Origin: an uncultured Bacteroidales bacterium | GTDB taxonomy: Bacteria > Bacteroidota > Bacteroidia > Bacteroidales > UBA932 | Reading direction: 5' to 3' | Assembly (NCBI GenBank): GCA_900320545.1 | Contig: ONSU01000018.1 | Span: 18,824 to 82,823, forward strand | DNA: 64,000 nt | Part shown: positions 25,146-33,935 of the stretch, piece by piece | Position numbering within the stretch: the stretch's first letter is position 1 | Layout: every line of letters starts with the position of its first letter | Made by a program: the position numbers and the translations under genes | Notes under the pieces: generated by a model | The model's database searches: none | What the model was told of the DNA's origin: nothing | The model's input: the letters and a program-made list of their open reading frames with translations, nothing else

Positions 25146-26840
25146 CTAGAGCTTTGAATAATCATAATCATACTTCTGCCAGTAGCAGTCGAAGGTGACA
25201 ACCGTAGATCCATAGTTGGTGGTGCTTCCATTCGTATAAACACCCCAGTCAATCTGCTTGACATGGAGCAGGCCGAGACGCTTGATGCCGGCGGCCCGCT
25301 GATCGGGGTTGTATCCGTAGTTCTGATAGTAAGCCACGATGAACACCGCGTCCAGTTTGTAGCCGGAATCGTCTGCGAGCGTTGTCGTCTGATGATCGCA
25401 CCAACTGCTGCTCTTGACGCCGCCGGCGAGGGAAGTTACGCTGATCCCGGCAATGGTAGAGTTGGTGACATCGATCGGGAATGTTTCCTCGTCGAGTTTC
25501 TCAATCTCATCGTTCAGTACCTTCTGGATCAACTCATTCTCGGTCGCATTGCCGGGATCGAGATAGCGGAACGTAATGATGGGCGTGCCGGGCAGGTTGT
25601 CGTTGCCTCCGGGAACACGGAAGTCATTGCTCGGTGTAGAAGTCGCATCCACGAAGAAGTTCTTGATCTGACCGTTGCTGTTGGCGGGGCCATTGACCTG
25701 GAGAACGTTTCCGCTGACGGCCGAGAAGAAGAAGTACGGTACGACGGAATTGTAGTCCTCGTCACTGACCACGCCCGGCTTGGGAACATTGGCGGAACCC
25801 CACTGCGCGTTGTGCAGGCGCATCGCCACAGGATCGAGATCCGTCTTCCACTTGGCGTTCTCATAGAGTTTACCGTTCTCCGGGCTGAAGAAGGATGCGT
25901 AGGAATTCTCCGGGACACGGCCCTGGGCCCAGGCCTGGATATTCTCCCAGAATTTGATATAAGGGACATACACGGTAAACGACTCCGCGAGCACGATGCT
26001 CTCGTTGTTATCGAAATACCAGGCTGTCAGGGGGACGACGGTGTCTCCGTCCGGGAAGTCCCCGGCCGGAACGGTGAACGTCAGTTCGCCCGCGCTCTTG
26101 TAAACCTGGGCTTCCTCCTCACCGACCGTGATGCGGTCGATATTATTGAGGTATTCGCCCGTGAGGGTGATGCTCCGGCCAACGGCCGTCTTCTCGAATT
26201 CATAGGCATTGAAATGCGGCACATAACGCATCACGGTGATGCTCGGGGCGGATGCCTGCGGCGTTTCCACGTCGGCCGTCCCGTTAAAATAGGTCATGGT
26301 GATGCGGGCGGTGGCATCCTCCACATACGGAACCTTGACGATGAGTTCGTCGTCGGTGCCGCTGAGGATCTGCGCCTCGTGGCCTTCCGTATATCCTTCC
26401 GCCGTGAAGAACACCTTCTTGACGGAAAGCATATTCGTTCCCGAGAGCATGATGCTTTCGCCCATATCCGCCTGGGCCTGCAGGAGCGAAGCCGCGATTT
26501 CGGGAACGGCGAACGTACAGCGGAAAGTCGCGTCCGAGAGGCCTTCTCCCTGGGCGTTGACCAGTTTGACGGCACCGGACGTGACGCCGGAGACCACCTT
26601 GATGACAAGGCGCGTATTGGATATTTTGGCGGCGATTTCGACCTGGACGTCACCGATATAGGCCGCAGTCACGTCGCTGAGGTATTCTCCGGTTACGGTC
26701 ACCTCGGCGCCGACCGGTGCGGATGCAGGGGTAAAAGCGGTGATGACGGGCTCGTGCGGAACGACCTCGTCCACATATACCCTGTCACAGGAAGCTGCCA
26801 GAAAGGCTGCGGCAGCGAGTGGTAATAAATACTTTTTCAT
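25146..26840 (-). CDS. IPT/TIG-domain surface glycan-binding lipoprotein (first)
   Basis: The start at 26840 (MKKYLLPLAAAAFLAASC) gives 564 residues with a clear lipobox; the longer frame upstream runs into susD. IPT/TIG-like repeats start near residue 30 (ITAFTPASAPVGAEVTVTGEYLSDVTAAYIG), with later copies at MGESIMLSGTNM and VGRSITLTGEYLNNIDRITVG. A unique C-terminal domain from about residue 290 (KFWENIQAWAQG to the end) is rich in Tyr, Trp and Asn. It follows susD by 1 bp and precedes the second such lipoprotein by 3 bp. The role is surface capture of the locus substrate, presumably alginate. Confidence 0.8.
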   Translation of the reverse strand: MKKYLLPLAAAAFLAASCDRVYVDEVVPHEPVITAFTPASAPVGAEVTVTGEYLSDVTAAYIGDVQVEIAAKISNTRLVIKVVSGVTSGAVKLVNAQGEGLSDATFRCTFAVPEIAASLLQAQADMGESIMLSGTNMLSVKKVFFTAEGYTEGHEAQILSGTDDELIVKVPYVEDATARITMTYFNGTADVETPQASAPSITVMRYVPHFNAYEFEKTAVGRSITLTGEYLNNIDRITVGEEEAQVYKSAGELTFTVPAGDFPDGDTVVPLTAWYFDNNESIVLAESFTVYVPYIKFWENIQAWAQGRVPENSYASFFSPENGKLYENAKWKTDLDPVAMRLHNAQWGSANVPKPGVVSDEDYNSVVPYFFFSAVSGNVLQVNGPANSNGQIKNFFVDATSTPSNDFRVPGGNDNLPGTPIITFRYLDPGNATENELIQKVLNDEIEKLDEETFPIDVTNSTIAGISVTSLAGGVKSSSWCDHQTTTLADDSGYKLDAVFIVAYYQNYGYNPDQRAAGIKRLGLLHVKQIDWGVYTNGSTTNYGSTVVTFDCYWQKYDYDYSKL

Positions 26841-26841
26841 A

Positions 26842-28338
26842 TTAGTAACCGGGATTCTGTGCAACTTCGGAATTGACATTTTTGACGGACTGGGGAATCG
26901 GAAGCATCGTCTGCCATTCGGCGATGGGATTCACCGTAAAGTCGTACGCGCCGAAGAACGGCTCGCTCAGGAAGAAGTCGTTGACCCGCGAGACCGCCGT
27001 TCCCCAGCGGAGCAGGTCGAACCAGTACTGGTTCTCCAGGGCGAGTTCCACGCGGCGCTCCTTGCGGACCGCCTCGCGGAAAGCGTACTTGGAAGAGACA
27101 TCGCCGGACGTATAAGTCGGGATGCCCGCCCGTTCACGGACGGCGTTCAGCAGCGTCAGGGCCTCTGCGGAAGGACCGGAGAGTTCGTTGGACACCTCCG
27201 CGAGCAGGAGCATCACGTCGGCGAGACGGATGACCGGGAAGTCATTCTCGGCATCCCATTCGCTCGTCATCGCAGGATCGATGAACTTGTTGCAGTAGCG
27301 GGCGTTCACGACCTGGCCGGTCGTCTTGTTGAAGTAACTTTCCTGCAGGGTAACATCCTTGCGGAGGTCGCCTTCGTTCTCGTTGAAGGCGGCGATCAGG
27401 TTGTCGGACGGGAAGTTGTAGTGCTTCGGGGAACCGATGGCCACGTTTCCGCCGTTGTTGATCGGGGCATACAGGGTGGTGAACGGAGAGCCGATGCCGA
27501 GTTTGCCGCTGCGGTAGCGGATGGCGAAGATGATCTCCTTATTCATCTCGTTGTCGGTGGCGAACACCTTGTCGAACTTCTCGAGCTGACTTCCCGAAGC
27601 GGGGTTGCCGCAGGCGGTCAACACCTCGGAAAGCAGCGTCTTCGCCTTGGCGTAATGCTCGTCGCTGACCTTGTAATGGGTCACATAGACCTTCGCGAGC
27701 ATCACCTTGGCGGCACGGAGATCGACCCGTCCCAACTGGGCGTCGGGACGCTCCAGCGGAAGCAGTCCCTCGTCGACGACCTTCTCCAGGTCTTCCTCGA
27801 TCTGCGCATAGACTTCATCCACGGAGGATCGCTGCATATGGCGCGCTTCGTCGGCTCCGGTCTTGCGGGTCACGATGAACGTCGGGCCCCAGAGGCGTAC
27901 GATATTGAAATACATCCACGCGCGCAGGAAGAGGGCTTCCCCTTCGAAACTTGCGCGGGCGTCGGGATCTTCCACCACATCCAGGTGAGGAAGCACCGAG
28001 TTGGCCCGGTTGATGACGCGGTAGGCGGCATCCCAGTAATTTCCGACGAAGGAATTACCGGAGAGGATGGTGCCGTTGTCGAGCTGCTGGATCTCCTTGG
28101 TGTCCTGCGCCGTGGAGGCGTTGACCCTCATGCGGACATTGTCGGAGCGGAGTTCCGTCACGGCCCATTCGTTATAGGCCACGTCGTAAAGTGCGTTGTA
28201 GGCGCCTACGACAAGGTTCTCGACGCTTTTGGCATCCTTGACATAGGCATCGGCCGCCACTTCGGAAACGGGATAGCGGTTGAGATTACAGGCGACGGCT
28301 GCAAGGGCCGCGGCTGCGAGTATGATTGTCTTTTTCAT
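26842..28338 (-). CDS. susD: SusD/RagB-family starch-binding-like lipoprotein (alginate locus)
   Basis: The 498-residue lipoprotein (signal ending AVACNLNRYP) has the SusD fold: AYNALYDVAYNEW, EALFLRAWMYFNIVRLWG and a TPR-like helical frame. It has the C-terminal signature RKERRVELALENQYWFDLLRWG and the conserved ending PIPQSVKNVNSEVAQNPGY. SusD forms the lid of the SusC transporter and binds oligosaccharide at the cell surface. The gene starts 5 bp after susC. It is intact, unlike the pectin-locus copy at 43647. Confidence 0.94.
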   Translation of the reverse strand: MKKTIILAAAALAAVACNLNRYPVSEVAADAYVKDAKSVENLVVGAYNALYDVAYNEWAVTELRSDNVRMRVNASTAQDTKEIQQLDNGTILSGNSFVGNYWDAAYRVINRANSVLPHLDVVEDPDARASFEGEALFLRAWMYFNIVRLWGPTFIVTRKTGADEARHMQRSSVDEVYAQIEEDLEKVVDEGLLPLERPDAQLGRVDLRAAKVMLAKVYVTHYKVSDEHYAKAKTLLSEVLTACGNPASGSQLEKFDKVFATDNEMNKEIIFAIRYRSGKLGIGSPFTTLYAPINNGGNVAIGSPKHYNFPSDNLIAAFNENEGDLRKDVTLQESYFNKTTGQVVNARYCNKFIDPAMTSEWDAENDFPVIRLADVMLLLAEVSNELSGPSAEALTLLNAVRERAGIPTYTSGDVSSKYAFREAVRKERRVELALENQYWFDLLRWGTAVSRVNDFFLSEPFFGAYDFTVNPIAEWQTMLPIPQSVKNVNSEVAQNPGY

Positions 28339-28343
28339 AACCG

Positions 28344-31300
28344 TCAGAATTTAATGTCAAATCCGAAGGTGACCGTGGAAGTGAGCGGGAAGCCGCCCCT
28401 CTGGTAACCGGAGATCATCGGAGAAGAGTAGTTGCCGGAAGTGAAGCGGGACTCGGGGTTGATACCCTTGTAATCCTTGCTCCAGATATAGAGCAGGTTG
28501 TTGCCCGAGACATAGATGCGAAGTCCCTTGAGGTGATTCTTCAGGTCCTTCTTGTTGAGGGTGAAGCCGACCGTGGCGTTGCGGAGACAGACATACGAGC
28601 CGTTCTGCAGCGGATAGTCCGTATACATGATGTCGAAGCCGTTCTTGCCGAAGGGAACCTTGCCGTTGCCGGGGTGCTGAGAGCTGACCCAGCGGTCCTT
28701 CAGGTAGGCCGCGTTATATTTGTGGGTCTCGTTGTAGTAGACGTCGCCGTTGAAGACCGTGATGCCCTGGACGCCCTGGATGAGGAAGGAAATGTCGAAC
28801 TTCCCGATATTGAAGGTGTTCGTCATGCCGTAGGAGAAGGCCGGATAGGGATTGCCGAGCGGAACGCGGTCGTCTTCGGTGATGAATCCGTCGTTGTTGC
28901 TGTCCACGAGGCGGAGACCGCCGGGGACGTCGGAGGTGCTGTGCGGATTGGCGTTGATTTCCTCGACGCTGTTCCAGACGCCGTCGGTCTTATAGCCGTA
29001 ATACTGGATGAGCGGCTGCCCGACGAGGGCGATGTAGGTCTCGTTGCGCTCACCGGGGGTGATCTGCTGACGTTCGCCGCCGAGTTCGAGCAGTTTGTTG
29101 CGGTTGAGGGACACGTTGATGTCGGTCATCCACTTGAAGTGCTTGCGGTCGAAGTTGACGGTACTCAGCTGGATTTCGACACCGGCGTTGCGGACGCGGC
29201 CGATGTTGTTCCAGAAATAGTTGAAGCCCGTGAAGGACTGCGTTGACTGGGCGAACAGGAGGGCCCGGGTGACGGAGTAGTAGGCGTCCACCGTAAGGGC
29301 GATCCGTCCCTGGAGGAAGCCGACGTCGAGACCGCCGTTGAACTCATCCGTCTGCTCCCAGGTGATGTCCGGGTTGGCCAGGGTGCCGGAGGTATTGGCT
29401 GCGCCGGTGACCAGGGAGCCGTTGCCCTTTCCGAGTGCATAGTTGGCGCCGTTGAGCACCTCCAGCGCGGAGGAGTACTGGATATTGTTGTTGCCCGTAA
29501 CGCCGTAGGATGCGCGGAGCTTGAGATTGCTCAGCCAGCTGACGTGCTGCATCCACGGCTCTTCGCTGATGCGCCATCCCGCCGAGACCGAAGGGAACCA
29601 GGCGTTCTTGTTCTTGCCCTGGAAGAGGGAGGAACGGTCGAGACGGATGGAGGCCGAGAAGAGATAGCGGTCGGCGAAGCTGTAGGTCGCACGGGCGAGC
29701 CAGGACTGCAGGAGCTTGTCCGGATAGCGGAAAGTGCCGGTGCCGGCGGTATTGCCGTTGCCCGATTCCGCCAGGGAGAAGACCGTCGCGGCGTTGAGCG
29801 TGTGGATGTCGTCGGTCGGGAAGCCGGTCGCCGTCATCGCCACGCGCTGTACACGGGTCTTTTCATAGGTGAAGCCCGCGAGCAGGTCCAGTTTGTGGCG
29901 GCCCTTGTTGAGGTTGTAATTCAGGGTGTTCTCCGTAAGGAGGTCCACATACAGGTTGCTGAAGTAGGACGCCTCGCTCGGGTTGCCGTCCTTGAGGGCG
30001 TTGATGTTGGCGTAGTTGTAAGAAGGCGCGAAACGGACCACGACACCGTTCGAGGAGCGGAAGGTGAGGCCCTTGACGATGGTCACCTCGCCGTAGACGT
30101 TGGCCGTGCCGGAGAAACTCTCGCTCCAGCGCTCGGTGTTGGCCATCACGCTCTTGGGGTTGTTGTTGGCGGAGTTGAACGGATTGACGCCGCTCGAGCC
30201 GCCGTCCCATATCGGGTTGCCGTATTCATCCTCGCCGTTCGTCGGAGTATAGATGTTGTTGAAGTGGCTGCCCCGGGCGAATCCGGTGTAACCGCCCGTG
30301 AAGGCGGTGGTCCAGTCGTTGTGCATCACCGGCAGGAAGGACGGGGTCCTGTAGAAGTCGATGAAGTTGTTGCGCGGACGGCTGGCCTTCTGGTAACTTC
30401 CGGAGAGATTGTATCCGAAGCGGAAGTGCCGGGAGAGATCAACGTCCATCCGGGTGCGGAAGCCGATTTTGTCGACCTGGTTCTGCAGCATGATACCCTG
30501 GTCGCGGGTATAGAAGGCGGAAGTATAATACTTGAGCCCCTTGCGGCCGCCGGAGACCGAGAACTGCACGTTGGTGATGGAAGCCACGTTGCGGAGGCCT
30601 TCCCGCTGCCAGTCGGTCGCGCCGATATTCTTCTCGATCCAGGCCGCGGCGCGGTCCTGGGCCTTGACGGGGATGCCGCCCACGGACTCCTCGAACTCCT
30701 GCAGGCGCAGGTAGTCCGTCGCCGTGATCATATCGTGCAGCTTATAGGCGTATTTCACACCCTGATAGGCCTTCACGCTGTATACGGGCTTCTCCGCGTC
30801 TCCGCTCTTGGTCGTGATCATGATGACGCCGTTGGCGGCCCGCGATCCGTAGATGGCGGCCGAGGCGGCGTCCTTGAGGACCTCGATGGACTTGATGTCG
30901 CTGGCGTTGACGTTGCTCAGGCCCTGGGGATCCGGGAATCCGTCCACGATCACCAGCGGAGAACTGTCGGCCGAAATCGAACCGGTACCCCTGACGCGGA
31001 TCGCCGGGGCGACGCCGACCTCGGAGGTGTTGTTGTTGATCGAGAGGCCGGCGATCTGGCCCTGGAGGGCCGTGGTGACGTCGGACACGGGGGTGTCGAT
31101 CAGGTTTTCACCGCCGATCTTGGAGATGGAGCCCGTCAGGTGAGACTTGGCCTGGGTGCCGTAACCCACGACGACCGCGTCGTCAAGCAGGGTGGCATCC
31201 GTCTCCATGAACACGGAGAGGGTGGTCTGCCCGGCCAGGGGGATTTCCAGGGTACGGTACCCGATAAACGAAAAGACAAGGACCGCGTCCTTGTCGGCAA

Positions 31301-31499
31301 CCGGAAGGGAGAAGGCACCGTCCAGGTCCGTGCTGGCGCCGGCGGAACTCCCCTTCACCATGACGGATACGCCGGGCATCGGTCCCTGCACGTCAGTGAC
31401 CGTACCCTTCACCGTCCTGGTCTGCGCACCCGCCATCCAGCATGCCAGAAACAGCAGCGCCGTCGGAAGGAGGTGTTTCAACTTGAAAGTCGGAGACAT
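28344..31499 (-). CDS. susC: SusC/RagA-family TonB-dependent transporter (alginate locus)
   Basis: With ATG at 31499 (MSPTFKLKHLLPTA) the protein is 1051 residues. It has a signal peptide ending GAQT, a carboxypeptidase-like N-terminal domain (VKGTVTDVQGPMPGVSVMVKG), a plug (VVVGYGTQAKSHLTGSISKI, DAASAAIYGSRAANGVIMITTKSG) and a 22-strand barrel ending in FGFDIKF. It imports oligosaccharides across the outer membrane using TonB energy. It is the first gene of the long minus-strand operon; its promoter (31565-31595) and a palindromic operator (31540-31555) lie just upstream. In-frame codons before 31499 would extend into that operator and are rejected. Confidence 0.95.
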   Translation of the reverse strand: MSPTFKLKHLLPTALLFLACWMAGAQTRTVKGTVTDVQGPMPGVSVMVKGSSAGASTDLDGAFSLPVADKDAVLVFSFIGYRTLEIPLAGQTTLSVFMETDATLLDDAVVVGYGTQAKSHLTGSISKIGGENLIDTPVSDVTTALQGQIAGLSINNNTSEVGVAPAIRVRGTGSISADSSPLVIVDGFPDPQGLSNVNASDIKSIEVLKDAASAAIYGSRAANGVIMITTKSGDAEKPVYSVKAYQGVKYAYKLHDMITATDYLRLQEFEESVGGIPVKAQDRAAAWIEKNIGATDWQREGLRNVASITNVQFSVSGGRKGLKYYTSAFYTRDQGIMLQNQVDKIGFRTRMDVDLSRHFRFGYNLSGSYQKASRPRNNFIDFYRTPSFLPVMHNDWTTAFTGGYTGFARGSHFNNIYTPTNGEDEYGNPIWDGGSSGVNPFNSANNNPKSVMANTERWSESFSGTANVYGEVTIVKGLTFRSSNGVVVRFAPSYNYANINALKDGNPSEASYFSNLYVDLLTENTLNYNLNKGRHKLDLLAGFTYEKTRVQRVAMTATGFPTDDIHTLNAATVFSLAESGNGNTAGTGTFRYPDKLLQSWLARATYSFADRYLFSASIRLDRSSLFQGKNKNAWFPSVSAGWRISEEPWMQHVSWLSNLKLRASYGVTGNNNIQYSSALEVLNGANYALGKGNGSLVTGAANTSGTLANPDITWEQTDEFNGGLDVGFLQGRIALTVDAYYSVTRALLFAQSTQSFTGFNYFWNNIGRVRNAGVEIQLSTVNFDRKHFKWMTDINVSLNRNKLLELGGERQQITPGERNETYIALVGQPLIQYYGYKTDGVWNSVEEINANPHSTSDVPGGLRLVDSNNDGFITEDDRVPLGNPYPAFSYGMTNTFNIGKFDISFLIQGVQGITVFNGDVYYNETHKYNAAYLKDRWVSSQHPGNGKVPFGKNGFDIMYTDYPLQNGSYVCLRNATVGFTLNKKDLKNHLKGLRIYVSGNNLLYIWSKDYKGINPESRFTSGNYSSPMISGYQRGGFPLTSTVTFGFDIKF

Positions 31500-31539
31500 T
31501 GTGGTAGTTTTAAGTGTTTCTATTGGGGGATTTTGGCAA

Positions 31540-31555
31540 AATTGGTTAACCAATT
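31540..31555. promoter_or_regulatory. Probable GntR operator at the alginate susC promoter
   Basis: AATTGGTTAACCAATT is a perfect 16-bp palindrome of the type bound by FCD-class GntR repressors (compare UxuR/ExuR sites with TTGGTATACCAA). It lies 9 bp downstream of the susC -7 element, over the expected transcription start, where a bound repressor would block initiation. The same core recurs at 11111. Confidence 0.72.
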
Positions 31556-31564
31556 CCCGATTTG

Positions 31565-31595
31565 CAAATATACATATTATTTTTAATTATCCAAA
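31565..31595 (-). promoter_or_regulatory. Promoter of the alginate operon (susC)
   Basis: On the minus strand TTTG (31592-31595), a 19-bp spacer and TATATTTG (31565-31572) match the Bacteroidetes -33/-7 consensus closely. The leader to the susC start is about 60 nt and contains the palindrome at 31540. Confidence 0.78.
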
Positions 31596-31637
31596 TTATT
31601 TATCACGCGTGCGAGCTTTTTCCCGCCTTTCCGTCGT

Positions 31638-31657
31638 TTCCGTGCCCGTGCACGAAA
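31638..31657. promoter_or_regulatory. Probable LacI operator upstream of kdgK
   Basis: TTCCGTGCCCGTGCACGAAA differs by one base from a perfect TTCCGTGC-4-GCACGGAA inverted repeat. It ends 4 bp before the -33 element of the kdgK promoter. Matches lie at 4218 and 40319. Confidence 0.7.
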
Positions 31658-31661
31658 ATTA

Positions 31662-31693
31662 TTTGGAAAGTCGCGGAAAGGTTTGTATATTTG
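31662..31693 (+). promoter_or_regulatory. Promoter of kdgK and the pectin locus
   Basis: TTTG (31662-31665), a 20-bp spacer and TATATTTG (31686-31693) match the Bacteroidetes consensus, 57 bp before the kdgK ATG. It diverges from the alginate promoter within the same 251-bp gap. Confidence 0.78.
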
Positions 31694-31750
31694 CGGAATA
31701 CAGCAAATAACCTCCGGTATTTTCCGGATCAAACAAAACTATAAACGTTT

Positions 31751-32788
31751 ATGGCAAAAGTAGTTACCTTCGGAGAAGTGATGCTCCGCCTCTCCACCCC
31801 CGGTTACCTCCGGTTCTCCCAGGCCCGTCAGTTTGAAGCCACCTTCGGCGGCGGCGAGGCCAATGTGGCCGTTTCCCTCGCGAATTACGGTGTCGACGCG
31901 CATTTCGTGACGCGGCTTCCCAAGAACGACATCGCCGACCTCTGCGTGAATGAGCTCCGCGGCTTCGGCGTCGGTGTCGACGGCATCGTCTACGGCGGCG
32001 ACCGCGTGGGCATTTACTATCTTGAAACGGGCGCCATCGCGCGCGGAAGCAAGGTCATCTACGACAGGGCCAATTCCGCCATCGCCGAGATTCAGCCCGG
32101 TATGGTCGACTGGCACAAGGTGCTCGAGGGAGCCGACTGGTTCCACTGGACCGGCATTACCCCCGCCCTCAGCCAGGGCGCCGCGGACGCCTGCCTCGAA
32201 GCCATCAAGGTAGCCAATGAGATGGGCGTGAAGGTCTCCTGCGACCTCAACTACCGCAAGAAACTCTGGAAATACGGCAAGAGCGCATCGGAAGTGATGC
32301 CGCTGCTGGTCGAGGGCTGCGACCTCATCCTCGGCAACGAAGAGGATGCGGAGAAGGAATTCGGCATCAAGCCGGAGGGCTTCGACGCCGAGAAGACGGG
32401 CGGCGAGATCGACCAGACCCGCTTCGAGAGCGTCTGCCGTCAGCTGATGGCCCGCTTCCCCCGCTGCAAGAAGGTGGCGATCACCCTCCGCGGCTCGGTC
32501 AATGCCAACCACAATACCTGGGGCGGCGTCCTCTTCGACGGAGAGACCCTGCATCAGTCCCGTCGCTATGACCTTACCCACATCGTGGACCGCGTGGGCG
32601 GCGGCGATTCCTTCATGGGCGGCCTCCTGTACGGTCTCATCGCGTACGGCGACGACCAGAAGGCCATCGAATTCGCCGCAGCGGCTTCCGCGCTGAAGCA
32701 CACCATCTTCGGCGATTACAACCGCGTCTCCGTCTCCGAGGTCGAAGGCCTCATCGCCGGCGGCGGCTCCGGAAGGGTTTCCAGATAA
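31751..32788 (+). CDS. kdgK: 2-keto-3-deoxygluconate kinase (PfkB family)
   Basis: KdgK phosphorylates KDG to KDPG with ATP and joins the galacturonate, unsaturated-pectin and alginate branches. The 345-residue cytoplasmic protein shows the PfkB N-terminal sugar-binding part (FGEVMLRLSTPG, FGGGEANVAVSLANYG), the substrate segment GDRVGIYYLETGA and the C-terminal ATP/anion-hole signature DRVGGGDSFMGGLLYGL with the catalytic Asp. It is the first gene of the plus-strand locus; 19 bp separate it from a small lipoprotein gene, and kdgA follows. Confidence 0.93.
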   Translation: MAKVVTFGEVMLRLSTPGYLRFSQARQFEATFGGGEANVAVSLANYGVDAHFVTRLPKNDIADLCVNELRGFGVGVDGIVYGGDRVGIYYLETGAIARGSKVIYDRANSAIAEIQPGMVDWHKVLEGADWFHWTGITPALSQGAADACLEAIKVANEMGVKVSCDLNYRKKLWKYGKSASEVMPLLVEGCDLILGNEEDAEKEFGIKPEGFDAEKTGGEIDQTRFESVCRQLMARFPRCKKVAITLRGSVNANHNTWGGVLFDGETLHQSRRYDLTHIVDRVGGGDSFMGGLLYGLIAYGDDQKAIEFAAAASALKHTIFGDYNRVSVSEVEGLIAGGGSGRVSR

Positions 32789-32807
32789 ATACTTTCTAAA
32801 CGGCACG

Positions 32808-33257
32808 ATGAAAAAAAACCTTATCATATCAATTATCCTAATAATCATATCTTGTCTGACAACTCTGGGTTGCAGGAAAGTCTCGAGAAAAGATTCTGGA
32901 ATATCTCGTCACTCCATCCATTTTTCCTCCGCGGCCGGATCCGAAATTATTGAGAGCAATGGTATTCATCTTGATTGCCTGGCTTTCCTGCAGGATGACG
33001 GGAAGTATGAGGAAGTCTTTAATTGTGGCAAAAAAACCACTCCTGACAATGAGTTACCTGAAGGATGTAGCAATGGAGATCTATTAACCTACCTTCAGCA
33101 CGATTGGATTGAAGTAAAAAACTTCTATGAAGGTGAGGGTAAAATGCAAACTCGGATCACCGTTCAAAACAATGAAAGCGGGAAAGAACGTGTCTGCATT
33201 ATAAGTGTACATTCAGGCGACACGGGAGATGGCATAAAAGTATATCAAGAAAAATAA
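32808..33257 (+). CDS. Small BACON-like lipoprotein of unknown function, AT-rich
   Basis: The 149-residue protein has a lipoprotein signal (residues 4-22, TTLGCRK). Its C-terminal ~65 residues (DWIEVKN, ITVQNNESGKERVCIISVHSGD, GIKVYQ) resemble a BACON domain, a Bacteroidetes Ig-like module often on glycan-active or surface proteins. Its base composition is much richer in A and T than its neighbours, and it splits kdgK from kdgA, which normally adjoin. Both facts suggest later insertion. It starts 19 bp after kdgK and ends 5 bp before kdgA, so it is co-transcribed. No enzymatic motif is seen. Confidence 0.65.
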   Translation: MKKNLIISIILIIISCLTTLGCRKVSRKDSGISRHSIHFSSAAGSEIIESNGIHLDCLAFLQDDGKYEEVFNCGKKTTPDNELPEGCSNGDLLTYLQHDWIEVKNFYEGEGKMQTRITVQNNESGKERVCIISVHSGDTGDGIKVYQEK

Positions 33258-33262
33258 CGCAT

Positions 33263-33925
33263 ATGTCCAAATTCAAGAAAATCGATACCATCGGTATCAT
33301 CCGCGGCACGGGGATCGTGCCGGTGTTCTACAACGCCGACCTGGAACTGACCAAGAAGGTCGTCAAGGCCTGCTATGACGGCGGCATCCGCGCGTTCGAG
33401 TTCACCAACCGGGGCGACGGCGCCCATATCGTATTCAAGGACCTGATGCCGTTCGTCCGTGCAGAATGCCCGGAGATGGCACTCGGCGCAGGGACCATCC
33501 TGGAACCTGCCACAGCGGCCCTCTACATCCAGCTCGGCGCCGATTTCATCGTCTCCCCGAGCCTCAATCCCGAGGTGGCACGCCTCTGCAACCGCCGGGG
33601 AGTCCCGTACTCGCCGGGCTGCGGAACCGTCACGGAGATCTGCAATGCGATGGAACTCGGCTGCGACCTCGTGAAGGTATTCCCGGCCGGCACGGTCGGA
33701 GGCCCCGCCTTCGTCAAGAACATCCTCGCTCCCCTTCCGTGGGCGATGATTATGTGCACCGGCGCCGTGGAGCCCACCGAGGAGAACCTCACCGCCTGGG
33801 CGAAGAGCGGCGTCACCGCCGTCGGAATGGGTTCCAAACTCTTCCCGAAGGAAGTCCTCGCCAAGGGTGACTGGGCCGCGGTGAGCGAACTCTGCCGCAA
33901 GAGCCTCGCCTGGTTCGGCAAGTAG
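33263..33925 (+). CDS. kdgA: KDPG / 4-hydroxy-2-oxoglutarate aldolase
   Basis: KdgA splits KDPG to pyruvate and glyceraldehyde 3-phosphate, the last step of KDG use. The 220-residue cytoplasmic class I aldolase has VPVFYNADLE, IRAFEFTNRGDGAH (Glu of the active site), LGAGTILEPATA, FIVSPSLNPEVARLCNRRG and the Schiff-base lysine in CDLVKVFPAG. The C-terminal MCTGAVEPTEENLTAW and GMGSKL bind phosphate. It follows the BACON-like gene by 5 bp. A family B palindromic repeat follows the stop codon. Confidence 0.95.
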   Translation: MSKFKKIDTIGIIRGTGIVPVFYNADLELTKKVVKACYDGGIRAFEFTNRGDGAHIVFKDLMPFVRAECPEMALGAGTILEPATAALYIQLGADFIVSPSLNPEVARLCNRRGVPYSPGCGTVTEICNAMELGCDLVKVFPAGTVGGPAFVKNILAPLPWAMIMCTGAVEPTEENLTAWAKSGVTAVGMGSKLFPKEVLAKGDWAAVSELCRKSLAWFGK

Positions 33926-33935
33926 TACTGCGCTT

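Noticed and set aside
29544-31586. A 680-codon open frame opposite the alginate susC, and a 1067-codon frame (40456-43659) opposite the pectin susC
   Set aside because: Both mirror GC-rich codon use of real susC genes. Their products are low-complexity, rich in Val/Gly/Asp/Arg, with no motif, no signal and no promoter.
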